DNA of 64,000 bases from Labilithrix luteola (lineage in GTDB: Bacteria > Myxococcota_A > Polyangia > Polyangiales > Polyangiaceae), in the NCBI RefSeq assembly GCF_001263205.1, contig NZ_CP012333.1, positions 2,790,001 through 2,854,000 of the forward strand, given 5' to 3'. Numbering within the stretch: position 1 is the stretch's first letter; the number at the start of each line of letters is the position of its first letter. Positions 59,518 to 64,000 of this stretch are shown piece by piece. The notes beneath the pieces are model-generated. The model was not told the origin of the DNA and did not search any database. It saw only the letters and a list, made by a program, of their open reading frames with translations. The position numbers and the translations under genes are program-made.

Positions 59518-61602
59518 CTACTTCAGCGTCGACGAGAGCGTGTGGATCTGGTCTTTGCCGATCGGCACGGTGATCGTCGAGCCCTCGAAATCCTTGCCGA
59601 TCGGCTCGTACGGGCCGCCAAGGCACTGCGCGAGGAAGACCTCGGCGACGGCGTTGAACGACGTGCGATTCTGAGGCCGGGCAAAGCCGTGTCCTTCGTC
59701 CGGGTAGAGGACGTAGGTGACGGGGATCCCCTTCTTCTGCATCGCCGTGACGATCTGATCGCTCTCGGCTTGCTTCACGCGCGGGTCGTTCGCTCCCTGC
59801 CCGATGAGAAGCGGACGCTTGATGCGGTCGACGAACGAGATCGGAGAGCGTGACGCGAGGAACTTCTTGCCGTCCTCCGTGCGGTGGTCGCCGATGCGCT
59901 TGCTGAACTGCTCGACCTCGGACTCCCAGTAAGGCGGAATCGACGAGAGCAACGTCGTGAGGTTCGAAGGACCGACGATGTCGACGCCGCACGCGAACGT
60001 GTCGGGCGTGAAGGTGAGGCCGACGAGCGAAGCGTAGCCGCCGTAGCTTCCGCCCATGATCGCGACCTTGTCCTTGTCGGCGATCTTCGAAGAGACCGCC
60101 CACGTGACGGCGTCGACGAGATCGTCGTGCATCTTGCCGGCCCACTCGTGATCGGCGGCGTTGATGAAGCTCTTTCCGAACCCGGTCGAGCCTCGGTAGT
60201 TCACGCTGAGAACCGCGTAGCCGCGGCTCGCGAGCCACTGGTGCCAGCGATTCAGGCCGAACGCGTCACGCGCCCAAGGTCCGCCGTGTACGAAGAGGAC
60301 CATGGGGAGCGGCTGCTCGGCCTTCGCGTCGCGCGGGAGCGTGAGGTAGCTCACGAGGTCCAGCCCGTCGCGCGACTTGAGGATGACGGGCCTCGTCGGC
60401 GCGAGCTTCGCGTCTTCGAGCGCCTTGAAGTTCGAGAAGAGGAGCTCGGCCTTCTTCTTCGTGCGATCGTAGAGGTAGTACTTCACGGGCGCGTCGCTCA
60501 CATACGAACCAACGAGCCACTTCGTGTCGTCGAGCGAGCGGCTCTCGAGCTCGATGTCGCCCGGCGCGACCTGCGCGATCGCGTCGAGGTCGGCGCGAAT
60601 ACTCTGGTCGATCACGTGCCAGCGGAAGCGATCGTAGGTCGACACGGCGGCTTGCACCTTGCCCGTCGTCGGATGGCGAACGAGCGCCTCGACGTCGGCC
60701 TGACCGTCGTCGAGCAGGACCTTCGACTTCTTGCTGGCGACGTCGAGCTCGACGAAGGCGGCTGTGTTGCGGCCGCGGCTGTCGATCAAGAACGCCTTCT
60801 TGCCCTCCTTGTCGAAACCGGCGACGAACGTGGTGAGCGCGTCCTCCATCGGGATGCGGCCGTAGGGGCGGAAGCCTCCCTTCCCGTCCGCTTCGAGCAT
60901 CTCCGTGCTGCCGTCCTTCTCGGGCTTCATGCCGAAACGGACCTTGAAGTCGTCGTCGGTCGAGAAGGAGGCGAACCCCTCGTTCTTCTGCACGAGCGTG
61001 CGCTTCCCGGTGACGACGTTCACGCGATAGACGTCGTGGAAGCGCTTGTCGCGATCGTTGATACCGACGAGGACCTCGCCCGGGATCTTGTGGCTGAGCG
61101 CTTCGATACGCGCCTGGACGCCCTCGAACGGCGTCAGATCCTGATCTTTGCCAGTCCGGATGTCGACGGCGTGCAGGTGGAAGTTCTCGTCACCGTCGTT
61201 GTCCTGCAGGTAGAGGACATGGTTGTTCGTGAACGCCCAGCGATACGTGCGGATGCCACGCTTCTTGTCCTGCGTGACGACCTTCGCCTTGTCGCGCGCA
61301 TCGATGGCTGCGACCCACACGTTGAGCACGCCATCGGAGCTCGAGAGATACGAGAGGTGTTTGCCGTCAGGGCTGACGAGCGGCATCGCGCGGTCGGGAT
61401 TTCCGAAGAGCACGTCGCGCGCGAGGAGAGAGGCATCGGCGCGCGGTGGATCCTTCTTCGGTGGGGCGCTGTCCTTGGTGCCGCTCGCCATCGCGGCGAG
61501 CATGCTTTGATGCTTCGGCGCGGTCGCTTGCGGAGCGCTGCTCGAGCCACCGCACGAGAACGAGAAAGCCGCGAGGAGCAGCGAAAGAAGGACGCGACGC
61601 AT
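59518..61602 (-). CDS. Exported S9 family prolyl oligopeptidase-like peptidase
   Basis: A 694-residue lipoprotein or secreted protease. The signal sequence LLLAAFSFSC has a possible lipobox at ~17. A seven-bladed-type propeller (~55-430: PLVSPDGKHLSYLSS, GIRTYRWAFTNNHVLYLQD) is followed by an alpha/beta hydrolase: FVHGGPWARD, the nucleophile GGSYGGY (Ser519), GANDPRV with the acid and DEGHGF with the His. This resembles dipeptidyl-peptidase IV or acylaminoacyl peptidase of family S9C. ATG 61602 gives a normal signal, whereas the frame to 62235 overlaps the opposite gene. Confidence 0.9.
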   Translation of the reverse strand: MRRVLLSLLLAAFSFSCGGSSSAPQATAPKHQSMLAAMASGTKDSAPPKKDPPRADASLLARDVLFGNPDRAMPLVSPDGKHLSYLSSSDGVLNVWVAAIDARDKAKVVTQDKKRGIRTYRWAFTNNHVLYLQDNDGDENFHLHAVDIRTGKDQDLTPFEGVQARIEALSHKIPGEVLVGINDRDKRFHDVYRVNVVTGKRTLVQKNEGFASFSTDDDFKVRFGMKPEKDGSTEMLEADGKGGFRPYGRIPMEDALTTFVAGFDKEGKKAFLIDSRGRNTAAFVELDVASKKSKVLLDDGQADVEALVRHPTTGKVQAAVSTYDRFRWHVIDQSIRADLDAIAQVAPGDIELESRSLDDTKWLVGSYVSDAPVKYYLYDRTKKKAELLFSNFKALEDAKLAPTRPVILKSRDGLDLVSYLTLPRDAKAEQPLPMVLFVHGGPWARDAFGLNRWHQWLASRGYAVLSVNYRGSTGFGKSFINAADHEWAGKMHDDLVDAVTWAVSSKIADKDKVAIMGGSYGGYASLVGLTFTPDTFACGVDIVGPSNLTTLLSSIPPYWESEVEQFSKRIGDHRTEDGKKFLASRSPISFVDRIKRPLLIGQGANDPRVKQAESDQIVTAMQKKGIPVTYVLYPDEGHGFARPQNRTSFNAVAEVFLAQCLGGPYEPIGKDFEGSTITVPIGKDQIHTLSSTLK

Positions 61603-61712
61603 GCCCGCGTCGTACCTCGACTTTGGCTCGAGGTCTCGATTTCCACGCCTTCTGAGCACTTCCCGATGGGCTTTCTGGGAACAAAAACCACTTGCCCACA
61701 CACGGCGCGCTG

Positions 61713-62306
61713 CTAGGGCGCGCCGAAGTCCGCGCTGCCTTCGTCCGTGAGGTACCAGGTCACGTCCGCATAGGCGTAGGGGCCTGCGCCCGCCGTGCGC
61801 GGATCGGTCGGCTGGATCGCGTCGAGGACGATCGCGAGGTAGCGATGCGATGCCGCGTGCTCGATGACGACGATGCCGCCCACCGGGACGGGGCCCACAC
61901 TCGCGCGCGTGAAGGCGAGCTTCGATGCGTCGCGAATGTCGGATACGCGCGAGAACGTCGAGGCGAAGGCCACGCGCGTCTCCGACGTTCCGCGCACGGC
62001 GTCCGAGTAGAAGTAGCCGGAGGCCGGATTCGTCGTCGCGATCGACCACAGCGCGTCGAGTCCGCCCGGTCGTGCTGGCCCGATCTCCACGATGACGCCG
62101 CTCGGATCGGGATCCACGTCGAGGTACGCTGTCGCTTCGGGCCACTGTTGAATCGTCCCGTGTGCCACGCGCGCAGACGAGGCGTCGGGGCTTCTCGGGC
62201 CGGTCGAGTTTTCGTCGTTCGTCGCCGAACCGCACGCCGAACCGCTCAAGACGAGCGCGAAGGCGAAAATGGACGAGAGGAGAGCGCGAGCGTCGCGTTG
62301 CTTCAT
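61713..62306 (-). CDS. Lipoprotein of unknown function
   Basis: A 197-residue protein with a clear signal peptide and lipobox (IFAFALVLSGSACGS, Cys ~25). A Ser/Asp/Asn-rich linker and a beta-rich domain (AYLDVDPDPSGVIVEIGPA, GIVVIEHAASHRYLAIVLDAI, YADVTWYLTDEGS) follow. No known fold is recognised by eye. It lies 110 bp upstream of the S9 peptidase in the same direction and may share its transcript. Confidence 0.65.
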   Translation of the reverse strand: MKQRDARALLSSIFAFALVLSGSACGSATNDENSTGPRSPDASSARVAHGTIQQWPEATAYLDVDPDPSGVIVEIGPARPGGLDALWSIATTNPASGYFYSDAVRGTSETRVAFASTFSRVSDIRDASKLAFTRASVGPVPVGGIVVIEHAASHRYLAIVLDAIQPTDPRTAGAGPYAYADVTWYLTDEGSADFGAP

Positions 62307-62403
62307 GCGCGGCCCTTTCTGCGCGAGATGCTACCGCGGTGCCTCCGGATCGCCTCGTCGTGCGTGAGGCTCAGCTCGCGAGAAAACCGCGGCGAGCGCG
62401 GCA

Positions 62404-62419
62404 TGGCAAGGAGGTTGCT
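62404..62419 (+). promoter_or_regulatory. Sigma-54-type promoter of the lipoprotein gene at 62465
   Basis: TGGCAAGGAGGTTGCT fits TGGCACG-N4-TTGCW with one mismatch (A for C in the -24 block) and a perfect TTGCT -12 element at correct spacing. A start near 62431 leaves a ~34-base leader with GGAGG five bases before the ATG. This is a third -24/-12 site in the window, on a protein gene. Confidence 0.6.
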
Positions 62420-62464
62420 CTTCCGAGAGTCGACGCGCCGACGCATTCGGCTGCGGAGGGAACG

Positions 62465-62908
62465 ATGCGAAAGGGAACCATCGCCAGTCTGCTCGGCGTC
62501 GCGGCGCTCGTCGCCGTGTGCTCGTCGGCTTGTACCAATCACGTCCAGGGTGGCGTCGCTCCGGACCCGGGTTCGGGTACCGTGACGCAAACGTGGACCA
62601 TCGAAGGCACGTCGGCGCCCGCCAAGTGCACCGAGTTCGGAGCGTCGCAGATGCGCGTCGTCTTCTTCGACTCGGTCTTCACCATCTACTCGACGGCACT
62701 CGCGCCGTGCACGGACTTCGAGTTGTCACGTGACGTGCGAGCTCAGTCGTACACCGGTCGCGCGACGTTCATCGGTCCCAACGGTGCCGACGTGAGCGAG
62801 ACGCTGCCCATCGGAAACTTCATCGTCGCGCCGGGCGGTACCACGGTCTCGACCGTCGACTTCCCCGCAGCGTCGCTCGTTCCTCCGTCCGCACCCGTGC
62901 AGCAGTGA
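62465..62908 (+). CDS. Small lipoprotein under a sigma-54-type promoter
   Basis: A 147-residue protein with signal peptide LLGVAALVAVCSSACTN (lipobox Cys ~23) and a single beta-rich domain. The mature part alternates strands (QTWTIEGTSAPAKCTEFGA, MRVVFFDSVFTIYSTALAPCTDFELS, TGRATFIGPNGADVSETL) with two Cys that could form a disulfide. No family is recognised. GGAGG is correctly placed before ATG 62465. It converges with the SurA-like gene across 28 bp. Confidence 0.7.
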   Translation: MRKGTIASLLGVAALVAVCSSACTNHVQGGVAPDPGSGTVTQTWTIEGTSAPAKCTEFGASQMRVVFFDSVFTIYSTALAPCTDFELSRDVRAQSYTGRATFIGPNGADVSETLPIGNFIVAPGGTTVSTVDFPAASLVPPSAPVQQ

Positions 62909-62936
62909 GGTAGGAACCCTCGGGGCCTCGGCGCCC

Positions 62937-64000
62937 TCAGAGGCGAACGTCGATGTACACGCCGCGACGGAGCTCGGACAGCCACTGCTTGCGCTGACGA
63001 TCCGTCGCGTCGACGTACGCGCGCTCCATCATCTGCTCGTGCACCTGCTCGAACGGCGGAATGCTGGGCTGCGCCTGCGCGAGTTGGACGACGAGCACGG
63101 CGCGGTTGCCGTTCGGATCGCGGAACGGAATCGGCTTCGAGACCTCGCCGGGCTTGAGCGACGAGGCCGCCTGCTGGAGCTCCGGAAACAGCGCCGCGAG
63201 GGGCACGGGGCCGCGTGAGCCGCACGTGTTCTTCGTGGTGGGGTCCTGGCTGTAGTTGAGGACGAGCTCGCAGAAGTCCTCGCCACCACGGCCGCGCTTC
63301 GACAGCTCTTCCGCGAGCACGTCTTGCGGGGTCGTTCCCTGCGCCGCGGGCGGAATCTGGAGGACGAGGATGCGAAGATCGACGGGCGACTGCTGAGCGG
63401 TCTCCTTGACCACGCGGGCGTAGGCCTCGCGTGCGTCCTGCTCGGTCACGCGCACGCGATTGCGGACGCGCAATTGGACGAGCTTGCCCTCGAGGACCTG
63501 GCGCCGGATTTCGTCGCGGTAGTCCTGCTCGCTGAGGCCCTGACGCTTGGCTTCTGCGATGACCTCAGCCGGGGAAAGCTTGGCCTGCGCGGCGACCTGG
63601 CGGATGCCGTTGTCGACCTCCTCGGGCGAGACGCTGACGCGGCTCTTGTCCGCGGCCTGCTCCTCGAGCCGCTCGTCGATCATGCGGTTCAGAAGCTCGC
63701 GGAACATCTCGCTCTCGGCGGCAGCCTGCTGCGAGGGATTCGGGTTCTGCATCACGATGCGGGCGAGGTGCGGTCGCGCCCGTTGACGAAGCTCGGACAG
63801 CAGAATGGGCCGCTCGCCGACGACGGCGACGACGCGCTCCACGATGGATGCGTGGGCCCCGGGCGCCCCGCCGAGGAGTGCGAGAATGGCGGTGACCGCG
63901 CCGATCGCACGACCAAAACGGCCACGCGAGCCGGCAACCGGACGCGCGCTCGGACGTACGAGGTCCGCGCGAATGCTGCAGATCTTGCCGAAAGGCCGGA
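62937..64000 (-). CDS. SurA/PpiD-like periplasmic peptidyl-prolyl isomerase (5' end outside window)
   Basis: A periplasmic chaperone or prolyl isomerase for outer-membrane proteins. The first in-frame GTG inside the window (63842) would cut away a signal sequence (AIGAVTAILALLGGAPGAHAS) that reads on upstream without any ATG, GTG or TTG to the window edge, so the start is outside. The SurA N-terminal domain begins VERVVAVVGERPILLSELRQRARP. A parvulin-type domain (~160-265 from that point) includes EDFCELVLNYSQDP, GSRGPVP and LKPGEVSKPI. Such proteins often sit next to lptD or pdxA-type genes, which cannot be checked here. Confidence 0.85.
   Translation of the reverse strand, partial: RPFGKICSIRADLVRPSARPVAGSRGRFGRAIGAVTAILALLGGAPGAHASIVERVVAVVGERPILLSELRQRARPHLARIVMQNPNPSQQAAAESEMFRELLNRMIDERLEEQAADKSRVSVSPEEVDNGIRQVAAQAKLSPAEVIAEAKRQGLSEQDYRDEIRRQVLEGKLVQLRVRNRVRVTEQDAREAYARVVKETAQQSPVDLRILVLQIPPAAQGTTPQDVLAEELSKRGRGGEDFCELVLNYSQDPTTKNTCGSRGPVPLAALFPELQQAASSLKPGEVSKPIPFRDPNGNRAVLVVQLAQAQPSIPPFEQVHEQMMERAYVDATDRQRKQWLSELRRGVYIDVRL

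Noticed and set aside
1..64000. CRISPR arrays, toxin-antitoxin pairs, transposases, phage or integrase genes.
   Set aside because: No spaced repeat arrays or recognisable proteins of these kinds were found on reading both strands.

Overview
The window is high-GC DNA packed with long ORFs and short gaps. Its gene content fits a myxobacterium-like deltaproteobacterium (Myxococcota, probably Polyangiales): three Ser/Thr kinases, many lipoproteins with low-complexity linkers, formylglycine-enzyme-like, kelch and LamG-type surface proteins, a chemoreceptor without a sensor domain, and sigma-54-type -24/-12 promoters. The taxonomic placement is inference. No rRNA, tRNA, CRISPR array, transposase or phage gene was seen.

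Layout. 1-3.4 kb: end of a Cys-rich surface protein and a glutamine-dependent NAD synthetase. 3.4-17 kb: a ~340 bp MITE-like inverted repeat, an HTTM membrane protein with a membrane-anchored partner, two paralogous SGNH/GDSL proteins, a cNMP-binding/TrxR-like flavoprotein, a DUF4230 protein, a beta-CASP nuclease, two small LuxR-type HTH proteins and an AlgI-type MBOAT acyltransferase. The SGNH pair plus MBOAT suggests O-acylation of an envelope glycan. 17-25 kb: a bifunctional aryl-CoA monooxygenase/Old-Yellow-Enzyme, then a scarred accessory stretch with kelch, glycine-rich, LamG and formylglycine-enzyme-like genes or remnants. This stretch holds a fossil junction in which the 3' end of fetB is fused to the 3' end of the monooxygenase gene. 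25-37 kb: FetAB-like transporter, ergothioneine genes egtB-egtD (egtD frameshifted), gluQ, a kinase-LysM-kinase operon, gpmI and a small c-type cytochrome. 37-52 kb: ilvE, chemoreceptor, DNA methyltransferase, thioredoxin, kinase-propeller protein, metallophosphoesterase, an SppA protease fused to an outer-membrane barrel, and a UDP-sugar pyrophosphorylase-family gene. 52-64 kb: a YXWGXW lipoprotein with an ordered upstream repeat array, transglutaminase-like and VWA proteins, a pirin/LysR divergent pair, a 7TM NtrB-like kinase, an S9 peptidase, lipoproteins and a SurA-like foldase.

The most interesting signal is a pair of short, untranslated, near-identical units at 7.03-7.11 kb and 57.78-57.85 kb, both read leftward. 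Each has a strong -24/-12 (sigma-54) promoter about 15-25 bp ahead of one GC-rich hairpin that ends in a U-tract. The hairpin's apical loop is U followed by 8 or 9 C. These look like two members of a sigma-54-driven family of ~50 nt small RNAs that present a C-rich loop able to pair with G-rich ribosome-binding sites. One such G-rich site (AGGGGGGGAC) lies just before a possible start of the YXWGXW lipoprotein gene in this window. A third sigma-54-type promoter precedes the lipoprotein gene at 62465.
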